A stretch of DNA of 64,000 nucleotides from Larus michahellis. Its lineage: Eukaryota; Chordata; Aves; Charadriiformes; Laridae. Below are positions 51,626 to 64,000 of this stretch, piece by piece. The notes under the pieces are model-generated. The model had not been told where the DNA came from. It made no database searches and saw only the letters and a program-made list of their open reading frames with translations. Location of the stretch: positions 108,757,847-108,821,846 of the forward strand of contig NC_133898.1 of assembly GCF_964199755.1 (NCBI RefSeq). Reading direction: 5' to 3'. Made by a program: the position numbers and the translations under genes. The stretch's first letter is position 1; each line of letters begins with the position of its first letter.

Positions 51626-54600
51626 GTTGTGTTTTGTTTTTTTTTTTTAATCTAGATCTTTATGCTCTCAATTTCCATGTAACTCCTCAGATGACTAAGC
51701 ATTAAGCCGTGTTATTAATTTTGATCAAGTCTTACTTAAAATTATTATCTAGCATTTGTAATAGCTTTTGAGTAAAAAGAAAAATCAGTACTGGTGTCAG
51801 GTGGATGTCAATTGCAAAATAAAAATTATAAAACAACTTACTGCAAGGTAAGAAGGTGAGTTCAGTATTACCAGTGTTATGAATACTACCAGTGTTACGA
51901 ATATTTGATTCAACAAATGTGCATTTCAAAACTCAGTTCTCACAAAACCACTTTCTGTTGGTGCTGTGAGCGCAGCACTTAACAATCCAGTCAGCTTTAG
52001 CAGTTTAGTGGGATTGGACATGTGAAAAAGGTGAGATAGAGACCCGATGTCCTTCATGTTTCCATGACTTCATGCAAAGAAACTGCAACCCCGCTTGATG
52101 TATCAGCCCAGGAAAAATCCAAAGCTCTACCCAGATGCCCTAGTCATGTGATAAGGCTATTCTCTAGTACTTTTTTATTTCCTCCTGCAAACATTGCTGT
52201 CTTCCTGATCAGACAGCATCCGAGACAGATGAAGGGGAAAAAAGGGTGGGGGGAGACTCTCTAGTCTGGTAATTAGGGCAGTATTTAAACAACAGGTCAG
52301 CTGTGTTCTGGGTCTCTGCCTCAGTGAATGCTTAATTAATTATACAAAGTGGAATGGCACCAGGAGGAGAAATTAAGCACTGTGCATCTCTCTCCTCTTA
52401 TTTTGTGGCAGCCAGGGGAATCTCTTGAGAGCTGGAAGCACGGGTACAAATCCTGTCAAGCAAGGCAAGGGATTAAGCCTGATAATCCAACATACTTCTG
52501 CGAATGCTTTAACCACAGGCTGCTGGCTAAAAGCAAGATCACGACTTCATTTTGCTGAACAAGAATTTTATCACCCATCGTCAAAATTACTTAGCAAGTC
52601 TGCGCCTAGTTCACAAGTTGTTTCAAGACTACAAAAATCACACTTTTAAGAAAACAGTATACTCTCTGCCTCTTTTTCCTGATCTCAGCAGCCCCTATTC
52701 AATACCTGCCTGCACAGACTTCAGGTTTGACGTTGGCTACTTCATATTATCCGTCTGATCCAAAGTTCACTGTTTCTAAAATCTAAGTGAAAAGAAGTAT
52801 TATCTCTGTTCTACTTGTGTAAACACCTGCAGATTCAAGACATACTTATGCAAGTAGGTCCGACAACTGGCACATAGCCAGGTATTTAAAATTAAGCGCA
52901 GCACTTGCAAAAGATACGGAACGGCTTCATTTGATGTTATAAATCCTTGGCTAGTTGCTGATTTAATAAATTGATATATTCTTAAGAAAAAAGAAAAGCA
53001 GCAAGACATAGTAGCTGAGATAAAACTTCTGCCAACAAAAACTCAATGAATACAATAGGGCAAAGCCAGTGCAAGAGCAGCGTAAGGCATGTTATGCTCT
53101 TAAAATAAGCTCATAACACCTTAATGTATAAGGACATTATTTCCATTAGTGCATTTTCTTATTAATCTTGTGATTTTTATGAATTTTTGGAAATCGGTTA
53201 TCCTTCCGTTTACTCAAATTTAATCAGATAGGAAAAATTTTAAAACAATGTTCTTTTTATAGGACAGAATGTTGGCTATTTTATCTTTCTGTGGTTTGTT
53301 TCCATAAAACCCAACGAAGAAAAGTAATACTATTTTACAAAATTTTATAAAAATAAGTTTCTTCTGAAATGTATAAATATTTTATTAATATTTAGTATTT
53401 TTTATAATTATAATTTGTTGGTGTTCTCAAGTCTTCATCTGAGATAACCTAATAAAATAAAATTTATCTCCTCAGAAAGTCTTTTTGAAAGTTTGTAGTG
53501 GTTTTCCCTTCCTTTAGGCTTTCAGTCGAGCTGAACTGAACATGCTTTTTTGTTGGTAGCTTCCTCTTTTGCTTAGCAGCACTATTGATGATTTCAGCAG
53601 GGCTGCCAACGTGGCCCTGGGAACAGCGGTTGTTGGTTAATTTGTGCAGTGGAGCACAAACATTTTTTCCATCACATGGTATAAACCAGCACTGTTGAGG
53701 AGTAAGATGGTAGCTACAGAAGTAAAAAAAAGTTTAGCACATTTCTCACTTGGAAACAAGCTGAGACACTCAGGTCTGCTCTTCTAAACAAGGTGTAAAT
53801 AGGGACGTCCTGTGCTACCCATGCATATAGTCATTTCTTCCTCCATACGCAACAAATTCTTCATGCTAAGTAGCTGAGAGAGCTCTACCTAAAGTTATAG
53901 AGAGGGGTGGTGCTGGAAGTCCCAGCATGAGATATGTAAATAAGACTGATACCAATATCAACATATTTCTAGTAACGAGTATTAGGTGATACTGCTAACA
54001 GTGATAACATAGTCAAGACAACAGTATTTATTTCTTTTTCAGTATCACTGCTCTAGTCGTCTCCGTAACAGCTTAATACCGTTCCCTACTTTTCATAGCA
54101 ATACCTCTCACCACATCTACTTCAAGTGGCGATCACATGCCAGAACCACACTCTTCAAACACACCGGAGCACTGCGTGGATCCACCCAAGCTCTGAAGCT
54201 GAACATCAGTGCTTTACATTCCACATATTCCTCCTTTCCTGCATTTGTCAAAGTACACAACTGTCTTGCCAGATTGATCAAGGTATCTTGCTAAGGAGCT
54301 GACCTTTCCCCCTACTCATATACTTTCTTTCAGTTTTGCTCCTTTCCTTGATATTAATTCTCTGAAAATGATCACTGGTTAGTGTCATGAGGCCTCTCTG
54401 GATAGGTAAGTTATCAAAACTCTTGACCAACTTTGGAGCTGCCTACGATTTTACCAATGAAGTCTCTCTGAAGAATGTAAACTTCTGTTCTGTGCATGGC
54501 CAGAACACCTCATCTGTTCTTGTTTCACATTCAATTGCAATCCTCAAAGTTGAACTTTTCTTCCTTTCATAAACCTCAGAGTCAGAACCTAGCAGTGTAC

Positions 54601-54706
54601 ACCTACAGGAACAGGCTCTGCAAAAATATACTACTTTCAATAAAACATGCAAAAGGCTTCCTCTTATGGGTGTGTGGTCTCAGTTCTCTCTATGGCAAAG
54701 GAAGGT

Positions 54707-54831
54707 TCACATCAATATCTTTAGGCTTCCAGAAGAGACCTTTAGCCACCCAGGTGCGGGCCACTCGGAATGGCAACCGCAGCATTCCCAATCCCTTCTT
54801 CATGTTGAAGATGAGCCACTCTTGAAAAAAA
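54707..54831 (-). other. Coding-like patch with 3' splice site, unassigned
   Basis: On the minus strand ctcttttttttttcaag precedes an open segment reading EWLIFNMKKGLGMLRLPFRV and then ARTWVAKGLFWKPKDIDVN. It has a possible weak 5' splice site GAT|gtgaac, or runs on a few codons to a stop. Local GC is higher than the surroundings. It does not fit the ARHGEF10 reading, because the flanking exons join in phase without it. It could be an alternative exon, a retrocopy fragment, or chance. Confidence 0.2.
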
Positions 54832-54986
54832 AAAGAGCTAAAGCCTATGTGAGAGGCAACAGAGCAAAAGTTTATGTATTAAATAATAATTTGATAAAAT
54901 AGAGATCTTTTCAGCTGAGAGCCTAGTGTCCTAGCTATTAGGATACTATATGAGAAACCGCACGTCCTATTTGTCCTACCCTGTTT

Positions 54987-55039
54987 AAAAAAAAAAAAAA
55001 CACATACAAACAAACAAACAAAAAAACCAAACCAAAAAC
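54987..55039. repeat. A run and (CAAA)n low-complexity
   Basis: A14 followed by several CAAA units and A-rich sequence. Confidence 0.85.
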
Positions 55040-55159
55040 ATGATCAGTTTCTTACACTGAGGATGAATCATAGGTGCAAGCTCTGCACTGTGAATCACAA
55101 GTGGCACTTCTCTAACTCAGTGGCACCTGGAAGTAAGATGACATTAAGAAATGCCTTGT

Positions 55160-55705
55160 TTCAATTTGTTACCAAAATGGTCGAAGTTGGAAGGGACCTC
55201 TGGAGGTCATCGGGTCCAATCCCCCTGCTCAGGCAGAGTCACCTAGTGCTGGCTGCCCAGGACTGTGTCTAGATGGCTTTTGAATATCTCCAAGGATGGA
55301 GACTCCACAACCTCTCTGATCAACCTGTGCCAACGCTCAGCCATCCTCATAGTAAAAAAAGTGTTTCCTGATGTTCAGACAGCACCTCCTGTGTTTCAGT
55401 TTGTGCCCATGGCCTCTGCTTCCGTCACTGGACACCACTGAAAAGAGCCTGGCTCCATCCTCCTTCCGCCCTCCCTTCAGGCATTTGTAGACATTGATGA
55501 GCCTTCTCTTCCCTAGGCTGCACAGTCCCAGCTCTCTCAGCCTTTCCTCACAGGAGAGATGCTCCAGTGCCTTCATCATCCCCATGGCCCTGTGCTGGAC
55601 TCTCTCCAGCATGTCCATGTCTCTCTCATGCTGAAGAGCCCAGGAACTGGACCCAGCGCTCCAGGTGGGGCCTCACCAGTTCTGAGCAGAAGGGAAGGAC
55701 CACCG
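55160..55705 (-). mobile_element. CR1 LINE 3' fragment (about 550 bp)
   Basis: The minus strand carries the CR1 3' region: the 5' side reads like …ggtgaggccccacctggagcg…, then LERVQHRAMGMMKALEHLSC and ERLRELGLCSLGKRRL, and it ends aggtcccttccaacttcgacc near 55160. One frame break is visible in the ORF end. It is 5'-truncated, in the same orientation as ARHGEF10. Confidence 0.93.
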
Positions 55706-58700
55706 AGCACACCAAGCGCTGTGAGTTTAATTCTGGGGGTGAGTGTGCAAGGGCTGGCTGTGCTGCTGTGCACACAAGTGAGAGGCTACACATGCCAATC
55801 ATGTCCCAAAAAGACAGGCCTTGCAATCAAAGCAGCGTGTCTTTTTTGTGCATCTATTCTCTCATCTGAACTAAACTCTTTGTGAAATTACTAACATATT
55901 AATTCTTCTAGTCTTTGCCACAATCATTCTGAGTTTTCATTTTCTGTTTCCTGTTTCTCTCCATACTCTTTACCAGACTTCATGGAAAGGAAATGTACAT
56001 CAGTGTCAAGAAGAAAGGAAGTAGCTGGAACTGACTACAGTATATCAGGAACAATACACCTATATTATATAAAGATTGTGATTTCCCTTTCCTAAGATGC
56101 TTTTGTGAATGAAAGTCAAACACACGCTGACCTTTTTTGCTATTACATCACTCAGAAAACACATCTGCTGGGCCTTCTGCAATCATCACAAAGGGGTTTT
56201 GTTGTTTTTTAAACAAAGAAAATACAACGTACTTTTTCCTTAACCTCATCTAGAAGTGTTTTGCCTGGAAATATTCCTAATAACTTGGCCTGAGCCAAAC
56301 ACCAAATACACAATATTTCAGACTGATAACCGTGCAGAAGTTAATAGCACTGTAAACAAGTTCCCAACACACAAGGTGTCAAAAACTTTACAATCTGCAT
56401 CACTACTATTCCTATACCTAACAGCATTTAATGCATTAGCTGTTCCACAGTTCCCCAAATCAGTCTTCTCACCCACATAAAACTAAGGATTGTCAAGGAT
56501 AATTATTAGGGCTCCTATTTTTAGGATTAATGTGTTAGCTGACCTACATCCTAGTCTTTCTGTGACATTTTCACAGATCACCATGTTAGCTCACATTTAA
56601 GAACTGAGTAGACTTATGATATCAGCGTCCCATGGACTTTGCTTTTAATTTCTGTTCAAATACATTCAAGCTCAAGTACTTTTCAACTCATAAGCAAAAA
56701 TACACGGATACAGAAGTGTTGCACTAAAACATGACTACCCTCCATGGAGGAAGTCTCACTGTGCACCTTCAACTCTGCCACTAATGTGGCATGTGTTCCT
56801 CAGTTTACTACACATACTTCCTAGTTTCCATTTTAAATGACTTCAAGACAAGGCTTTCTGCAGCCAGAGAGCACTCTGGATGCTGTCGATCTGACAAAGT
56901 TCTCTTGTGAAGAAAATCAGAAGGGAGTACTTGCTGTTTCTAATCAAGCGGAATATTTACATGCATTGAGCCATCTGATAACAACAAGAAAAATTAGAGC
57001 TATTTGGGTACTGAACATCAAATGACAGAAGTCGTGGGTCTTTGACCACATGCATAAAGGCATCGTTTCAGTGATGGAACCAATCCACTACACTTTCTGC
57101 GCATAGAGGAAGAAACAAGGATCCCAACTCTAATAGAGACTGCGAGGTGGATTTTCATCCTAGAAGAAAAATTACCCCTTTTCATTCATGGAGTCCCACA
57201 ACAGGCTGCACAACCATTTTACCTGTGCATCCCATAGCATTTGTCCTTCTCAGGCTTCAAATCAAGATGCCTTGTAATGCAGTGACCATATTTCACTTTT
57301 AATTTTTTCCTTAATCTCCTTTAGGCCCATAGACCAAAACCCAAGTTGAAGTGCACGGTTAGAAAGTAACCTTCTCTGTAGAACAGACTGTGATCCTGAC
57401 GAATTGCACAAAGCTCTCGGGAGGCTGCATTCCCCCTCCCTCCCGTTTTACCACTGGGATTTGCTTTGTTTGTTTGGTAAAACAGGTCAGTGCCCATAAA
57501 AACAGTCCTCCAGGGCTGACCGCCTCACATGACCACAGCGGCCAGCTCTAAGGAATATGAACACTAACATGGGAGCAGCTGATTTGCACAACTTTCATGA
57601 GGCATAGAGAACTGAAATAGCACGCACAGACCAAACTGAAGGGAAAAGACTATAAGATGAGTCAGAAAATAAAAATGGATGCGCATTTCCCATCTCAGCG
57701 CTTCAGCAATCCTGAAATAGACTGCAGCAGGCTCTATGAATATCTAGTTGCACAGAACTGGTGTCTTCTGAAGAAGATAAAACGGGATGCTATGATCCTG
57801 GTCAATATGACATAACCTCCAGCTCTTAACATAATTCAGTCTGGTTAACAGCTCTGCCCTGTCCTTAATATCCTCTGCAGACATGCAACCCATGCATCCT
57901 TTCTTATCTAAACTGCCAAGGATGCCACCCGTGTTTTTGAAGTGGTCTTTTTTGGAAGAAGTTGAGTGACAGCAATTGCAGTCTTAAACAGCTTAAATAC
58001 ACCAATCCCTTTCAGAGGAGATGGCAGATTCACTTTACTACCACATCCAGGTATATGTGGAAACTAAAATGTCAAAAATGATGTTATGAGTCTAGGATCA
58101 AGGCCTCACTCCTGTTCCTCCAAAACAAAGAAAAATTTGCTATTCAGTGGTAAAAAAAAAAAAATTTAAAGGGAACTGAAGTCTAACGTCTGGCTTCAGA
58201 TCAGACAAGGGCTCAACAGGAAACCCACTGGATTGAAGATGGCAGCTGGTGAAAGGAAATCTCTTTCCCACTGCTTTTTTTTTTTCAGATTCTTTGTTGC
58301 TTGGAGGAAAAAAAAAAAAAATCGCATCCTGTACCTTTCCCAAACTAAGTCTTCATATGATCTAACAGTGCATATCTAATTTGTTCCAAGATTCAAGATA
58401 CTGAGCTTGGCTCCTCAGTTAGAGGCTAGCAGGATTTAGCAGCCGAGATATAGTGCCACACAAATGCAACTGCACAATTTACAGGGCCCACCTCACTAGA
58501 GAAGTATGACAACCATCATTATGCAGCTCACACTAATAACAGTACACCAGATGTCTGCGCTCTCTGCACATTGCAAAGTTAGGTATCAAACTAATATCTC
58601 ACTTAAAAACCCAGGTTTCAAATTTTGAGTAAAGCTTCACTGATTTTGAACAACTTTTACTATATACATATGCAGGAAAGTTAGTAAGACATCCTGAAGT

Positions 58701-59341
58701 ACACAGAGAAGCACCCAAACCAGCTCTGAAGAAGATTGTTCTGGTTCAGAAGTATTACCTGGGTTTCTCCTTTACTCAAATTAGTTTAGCCTATTACTTA
58801 GCTAGATACAAAACAACCAACTGTGATGTTAACGGAAAAAGCAGTCCTACTGTGAAATACATGAGTCGCACACATAGGAAAGACTTTGCGTATCTGAACG
58901 GTAAAAATGGAGCTGTCATTTCAAATGAGATACACAGGAATCTCTACCAATAGGGAATTTTTGTCTTTTGTAAACTTCAATACTGGGTAGTTGCACGCAA
59001 TTAGCATTGTGCTGTGTAAAAGACAACGTACTGCCCATTATCACACAAACTTCTGGACTCTTGTAACGCTGAAGACCTTAGGGTTTAAGCTAAGGGGCAC
59101 AAATCAATTTTCGTATGTATTGTATGGTAGAAGTGGGAACAGCATCAAAGTATCTACTATCCTTCAAAAAGAGAAAACAAAGTGTGAAAAGTTTTTTCAG
59201 AAGTACTGAAAAGTGTAGTAACCTTAGTTCAGCAGTTTTACAGAGACTTTTTGGAAAATATAACAGTGGAAAACTACTTCTGCCAAAATATACTGACATG
59301 CAAGTTCCTCAGGATGTTATCAAATCATATCACTATGTTAC

Positions 59342-59499
59342 CTTCTGCTTTTGTGTAGATTGAGATGTTTCCATTTACCAAGCCAGCAAACAAGTATTGA
59401 GACATATACGTTAAGCTCATAACAGTTGATTTTTCAGGGGTGAAGAAGTGCTGAAGTCGAATTTTCTTTGAGCCTTGGCAACTTTTGTAAACAGAAATA
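59342..59499 (-). CDS. ARHGEF10: ARHGEF10 coding exon (propeller; RLQHFFTPEKSTVMSL)
   Basis: A 158-bp exon: 3' splice site tttttatag, then ISVYKSCQGSKKIRLQHFFT, PEKSTVMSLTYMSQYLFAG and LVNGNISIYTKAEG, then 5' splice site AAG|gtaaca. The human protein has the same order (SISIYKSSQG…RLQHFFTPEKSTVMSLAC…, from memory). Ser and Asp codons are split at the two ends and agree with the neighbouring exons. The Ala-to-Ser and Tyr-type changes in the second half are ordinary divergence. Confidence 0.96.
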
Positions 59500-60681
59500 C
59501 TATAAAAAGAAGCAAGAAAAAATAAACCTGTAAAATTATGTTTTATTTAGTTCTTACTAGAATATGTACAAAAGAAGTTTAGAACAAAATAGTGGGGGGA
59601 AAAAGATTTTCTCGTCTCGTTCATAGACAATTATGGAAAGAAGTATCTTGACCCTCCAAAATGTTTATGTAGACAATTTGCAATTACTTAACATCGACAT
59701 ATGACAACACTTTTCATATTATCTTGTCTGGAGAAACATTTATTCAACAAAGAGACATAATAAAAAAAAATTCTGCTCAAAGTCCTTATTATGAGTCTAC
59801 CCAAAACTTTCTATTAGTCAAAAAAAAAAAAAAAAAGAAAAGAAAAGGATTAAGTATTACCTGGAGAACTAGGGAAAGGAGAAGAAAAACTCAATATCAG
59901 ACATCATTTACACTTAAAATTCCCACTATTCCTGCAGATTATTACCATGGGTATGTTAGGAACATTCAATAACTAAATTTGTAATTGATATCACTTCACA
60001 AGCAAAGCTAATCAGGACAATTAAATGTTCGAATTTCTGGAAACAGCATTTTCCTTGGAGATTTTTTTTCTCCTTCATTTATACTGGTTAGAAACCCCTT
60101 CAAAAATCAGATGTGGTTACATACTTATGCCCTCGCTAGCTATAACAGGATCTGTTTGCTTTCTTTTTTTATAAGTTTAGAAAATGTAGCTTTGTTCTTC
60201 CACACAAATCAAGTGATGACTCAGTAAGGTCATCAGTTCAGAGTAAAATAATTCATGTCAATAGTAAACAGCAATATTATTTATTTGCATGACAAATCCT
60301 GCACAATATCACAGTGTAGAAAGTTAATGGGTTCCTCATTTAACACTTCGTCATTCTGAAAATTTTCCAATGCCTAGAGATTATGTTGTAAGATTACAAA
60401 AGTAATATTTATATTTTTCAGACATGATGTATGATGAATTAATCCTCTTTCATCAAAGATATGCATTATTTTAATTTCAAATACTATATGGTATATTTTA
60501 ATATCATGTGGAGTGTTTTTTTTCCTTGATTTAGGTAGAAAGGATAAGGTGAGGTCACTGGGTATTCATGAATACTTTTTTAAAAAGAAAACATTTTCTT
60601 GGAAGTACCTCACACAATTTTGCTACAGAATAGTAAACCCAATGAACAAATCATACACAGTACACTAAAAATGAGAATCAC
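59500..60681 (-). other. ARHGEF10: ARHGEF10 intron
   Basis: 1.2 kb AT-rich intron. An A/G-rich low-complexity run lies near 59820-59850. Nothing else is seen. Confidence 0.85.
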
Positions 60682-60905
60682 CTTCCTTCTTCCATGCCAA
60701 GGCAAATAGTAGGCACATTAGAAGTTTTTGCAGGAACATTTTCGGAGTCGAGCGCCTTATTTTGCTCTTTCAGTTTCTCCTCCTCTGGTATGTAGACCAT
60801 GCAGAGAATCCGTGATTCCACATTGAAGCACTCAATAACCTTGGGGCCGGAGCTTTGAAACGAGACTATTGCAATCTGGCCCATCTGATTAGTACAACTG
60901 CCAAT
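60682..60905 (-). CDS. ARHGEF10: ARHGEF10 coding exon (propeller; SGPKVIECFNVESRILCMVY)
   Basis: A 224-bp exon opening after ccaattcag with IGSCTNQMGQIAIVSFQSSG, then PKVIECFNVESRILCMVYIP, a charged variable loop (EEEKLKEQNKALDSENVPAK), and TSNVPTICLGMEEG. It ends at AAG|gtgatt, a usable but not ideal 5' splice site. The segment is a WD40-like blade of the propeller; the loop is the variable part in the family. It starts on a codon boundary that matches the 62265-62351 exon. Confidence 0.97.
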
Positions 60906-62264
60906 CTGAATTGGAAAAAGGAAAGAAAAGAAAAAAAGACCAAGACTGATACCTGTCTCCAGGAAGATCAGCATTAACAAGAAGGAATGATTGGAATGTT
61001 AACTCGAAGAGCGCACCTCATGTGTGAATATGAGTTTTCAAGCATTAAGACATAAACAAGAAAATAATTCAGCACAAATACAAGAGATTTCAAAACACGT
61101 ACGCAAAAGTCCCTTGTATACTCAAAAAAGTTTTTTCTTTTTTGAAAGGAGGCATATTATAGCCTGTTGTGACATCTGATTCCTATGTTTATACATAGTG
61201 TAACACAACTGTGGTAAGTACCTGTGTAATATGTTATTTTAATAACCAGTGTTCTAAGTTATCTCAGATTCTTTAAAACAGATAATACAGCCGAGGCCTC
61301 TCCTTTGCACAGTAACAGGTCTACAAACAAATGCTCTGTCCCAACAGAAAAAGAGATTATTAACATAGTGCCTTTCGTAAACTTGTTGATACAGGTTCCT
61401 AAACTTTTCCCTGATCCAGAACTAAATATCATCAATATGTTCACAAATTTGTACATTTTAGGGAGCTAGGAAAAGTGGAAAAAAAAAAAAGTCTGCCCAA
61501 ACAGCAATAAGTGTTTTTATATAGTAACTCCTTATGTTTATATGAAATGAAAAAACATAGCAAAGAGACAAAAAGGACATTTCTGTGGCAGTAGAAAGAT
61601 TTTATTGGCATATATTTGTGATGACTGCTTACAAACAGTGAAGACAAAAACAAATTATATGGGTCACCTTGAAAAAGAGCACTGACAAAAGCCATTCCTA
61701 ACTTCTACTTTTAGTTCACAAGGGTTCCCTTAAAATTTCAGTATTGTAGTAACAAGAAAAGCTTGTGAAATCATTAGCTTTTTTTTTAAGTGTTGGCTAT
61801 CTCACTTTTTCTGATGGAATAGCTGCATATTTGAGGTCATAACAATATGCCAGAATAGGGTGGTTGGGTTTTTTTTCCTATATACAGACTTAAACAGATT
61901 ATTTACAGCTAAAACATTTTTTAAATATGGAAACAGACAATAGGACAGTGTGAGCTCATATGGGTTTTAGCAGCCCTCATTATAAATTAGCACATAACTC
62001 ACTTCCGAATATGCTCAGCACTTTGGAATCTGTTTTGCGTCACACTAACAAATCACACACAGATTAAGTGACACGCTACTGAGAACAGCGAAATCACATC
62101 GACAAAATTACTAGCTATCCTTTATAGAAATCCATCTTAAAACATACAAAGAAAAAAACCCTCAAAATTTATTTCAGATCCATATGTTGCTGAGAGTCAC
62201 AAAAAACAATGCAAAAAAAAAAAAGGAGACAACCCCCTTTTTAGCTTTTAAAGATTACACTTAC
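60906..62264 (-). other. ARHGEF10: ARHGEF10 intron
   Basis: 1.36 kb AT-rich intron with A runs near 61480 and 62211. No other feature. Confidence 0.85.
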
Positions 62265-62351
62265 CCAAAGAAAACCATGTTCCATGGCGCAGGAATCTGA
62301 CTCCGTTTCACCAGGGAGGTATGGTTCAGGATTATAAGCAGCACATTCAAT
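62265..62351 (-). CDS. ARHGEF10: ARHGEF10 coding exon (start of propeller; IECAAYNPEPYLPGE)
   Basis: An 87-bp exon (29 whole codons) between cctttgaag and TGG|gtaagt. It encodes IECAAYNPEPYLPGETESDS and CAMEHGFLW, the entry strand of the propeller. From memory human reads IECVAYNPEPYL…GFLWIGSC. Both ends are phase 0, and the next exon continues IGSCTNQ. The seven exons together are 1,425 bases, that is 474 residues plus stop in one frame. Confidence 0.96.
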
Positions 62352-63906
62352 CTTCAAAGGAGAAGAGAGCAGTTACCACATTAAAAAGAGATGTATGTTT
62401 CTGTCTAATTTTGTCTGCAATTAACTATAACATTTAAGGATATCAGAGACTCACAGAAGGCAAGAAGTCAGTTTAGTCTGTCCGGCTTCCCATGGGCAAG
62501 GTCAGCTACACATGTGTTGTGCCCAACACATTCCTTATCTACCCTTACAGACGTTAAAAGCCAAAGACTACAAATTTTCTACCTGATCTGCTCAAATGCT
62601 TCATGACCTTTAAGTTTTTCCAAGTACCCAACCTAACCTCATCCTTGCTGTAATCGTTAGCCCGTTACTTCTCATCCCAGCCACCAGGTACGTACTTCCC
62701 TTCTGTATCGTCCTTTTACGTATAACGTCAATATATGCTGTGACCCTGCCTGAGTCTCCTCTTCATTAGGCTAAATTAACATTATCACTTCATTAAATTT
62801 AAAAATCTTTAGAAGAATTTATTTTTTTTTTACTCTCATTTTTAAAATTCTTGATTATTAATTATCACTTTTCAAACTGGCATCTCTCCAGCAAATTTAT
62901 CAGCTCCATATATCTGAGTGCAGAACTTTCTCACCTGAACACGCTATTCTAGCAGAGCTGTTAGCAGCACCACACCATGATTACCTCTTCTGTAGCCTGT
63001 TTGTACACGTCCCGTTGATTATTTGCTCTTTGTAGTAATATTACATTCTTAACCAATCCTTAGCTTGCTGGTCTATTAAAAAAATACTTTGAGAGACTTT
63101 CTACTCAACCACTTCCTCAATCTGTACTTGTGAAGCTCTTTATTTCTGCCTGAGCGCACCACGTGTCTCTCCTACAGACTGTCATCCCCTTTTTTTTTCC
63201 CACCCGTCAAATTATTTCTCCAGGTGCTTTACTCAATTTGAACGCTAATACCATCATCCGCAATACTCCCACCCTCTCCCAACTTCATGTCATCATGTTA
63301 CTGTCAGTAAATTAATAACCATACTCATGATTTTACCATGCAGGCCATTTAAGAAAAACCTGAAAGCTACACCAGACTCAAGATCTATATTTAAGTCCAT
63401 CCCGCCTCTGAAAATCATTCAAGCACCAAGGCTCTGAAAACAGGCATTTTTATGAACAGTCATGGATTTCTATTTTCCCTAATTCCCCCAATATCCATGG
63501 CAGAGCTCCCTAAAGCTTACGTAAACACTTTAAAATATATACAAGCAATCTATAACTGTGTAGAGAATAAAAAGGTTTCTGATGAGGTGTGATACTACAT
63601 TTTTAGACAAGATTCTCTATAATTCAGACTAACGTTCTTCACTCAGACATCAATGTCATTGTGATTATATTGCAGTACTAGAGACAATAAGGTTAGTAAC
63701 AACTTAGACAACTTCACCATAACCTGGCAACACCACCTCACAGCAGTGAATAATTAAGAAAAAAAGGAAATGAGCAAGCATAAGTTGAGTTCCAAATTCA
63801 CAGCTGACTTAATTTTCAAAAGTGTAAAGAATTTCACAAATCTCCCTGATGACAACGGGCATCACCAAGTGATTAGCAGTAGTAAAAAATAATTTTCTGT
63901 ACTCAC
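62352..63906 (-). other. ARHGEF10: ARHGEF10 intron
   Basis: About 1.55 kb containing the old CR1 fragment, and otherwise AT-rich with T/A runs near 62820. If the microexon at 63907 is not real, this intron continues past the right edge. Confidence 0.75.
62440..62800 (-). mobile_element. Old, degraded CR1 LINE fragment
   Basis: The plus strand contains recognisable but diverged antisense CR1 phrases: a piece like ctaacctcatccttgctgta, then …agcccgttacttctcatcc…, and …gtctcctcttcattaggctaa. Boundaries are uncertain. It lies in the ARHGEF10 intron. Confidence 0.7.
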
Positions 63907-63918
63907 CAAAGCAATTCT
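63907..63918 (-). CDS. ARHGEF10: Candidate 12-bp microexon of ARHGEF10 (Arg-Ile-Ala-Leu)
   Basis: On the minus strand a long T/C-rich tract ending ttatccttatag is followed by AGAATTGCTTTG and then a perfect 5' splice site gtgagt. Twelve bases encode RIAL in phase 0, and the next exon (62351 leftward) also starts in phase 0, so inclusion keeps the frame. The splice signals on both sides are as good as those of the confirmed exons. I cannot place RIAL in the human protein from memory, so this remains a candidate. Confidence 0.45.
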
Positions 63919-64000
63919 CTATAAGGATAAAAGATGGAAACGGACAGATGAGAAAAAAATAAAAAAGAGCTATTTGTGCCAGCCTTAGCATGTTACATTT

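Larger units (their letters stand above)
49526..59341 (-). other. ARHGEF10: ARHGEF10 intron (about 9.8 kb)
   Basis: Contains two CR1 pieces (51580-51625 and 55160-55705), an A/CAAA run at 54987-55039, A runs near 58147 and 58308, and an unassigned minus-strand ORF patch at 54707-54831. No other supported feature. Confidence 0.85.

Noticed and set aside
52420-52470. MIR/tRNA-like string (gggtacaaatcctgt)
   Set aside because: Only the B-box-like core resembles it. The flanking MIR core and tail are not recognisable.

Overview
The window looks like vertebrate nuclear DNA, most likely from a bird or another sauropsid. The evidence is split genes with GT/AG introns, two CpG islands in AT-rich surroundings, and several chicken-repeat-1 (CR1) LINE 3' fragments, one of them well preserved. 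There are no operons, CRISPR arrays, or tRNA or rRNA genes that I can support. Two known protein genes account for the firm coding content. Both lie on the minus strand in the order ARHGEF10 then KBTBD11, which from memory is also the order at human 8p23.3.

Layout. From 1 to 5907: sequence downstream of KBTBD11, containing an unrecognised frameshifted membrane-protein-like fragment (1103-1364). From 5908 to 7755: the single KBTBD11 coding exon (590 codons, GC-rich), with a good 3' splice site at 7755 and a 20-codon upstream ORF. From 7756 to 21414: the inferred KBTBD11 5' intron. From 21240 to 22040: a second CpG island with a strong minus-strand 5' splice site (exon side 21415), probably the KBTBD11 promoter and 5'UTR exon. 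This island contains a perfect 97-bp palindrome (21284-21380). From 22124 to 22600: a CR1 element. From 22600 to 33200: intergenic, with two candidate plus-strand exons (30407-30522, 32262-32321) that I cannot assign. From 33200 to the right edge: the 3' part of ARHGEF10.

For ARHGEF10, seven exons (33685-34199, 36153-36275, 43014-43188, 49383-49525, 59342-59499, 60682-60905, 62265-62351) join in one frame and give 474 residues plus the stop. These form most of the C-terminal WD40-like/beta-propeller region and the tail. A 12-bp candidate microexon sits at 63907-63918. The RhoGEF (DH-PH) part lies beyond the right edge.

Function. KBTBD11 is a BTB-BACK-Kelch protein, probably a cullin-3 substrate adaptor. 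ARHGEF10 is a Rho guanine-nucleotide exchange factor. Nothing in the sequence links the two beyond shared orientation and conserved neighbourhood. No clearly new biological system is visible. The best second-look items are the long perfect palindrome, the KBTBD11 uORF, the microexon, and a few orphan exon-like or coding-like patches.
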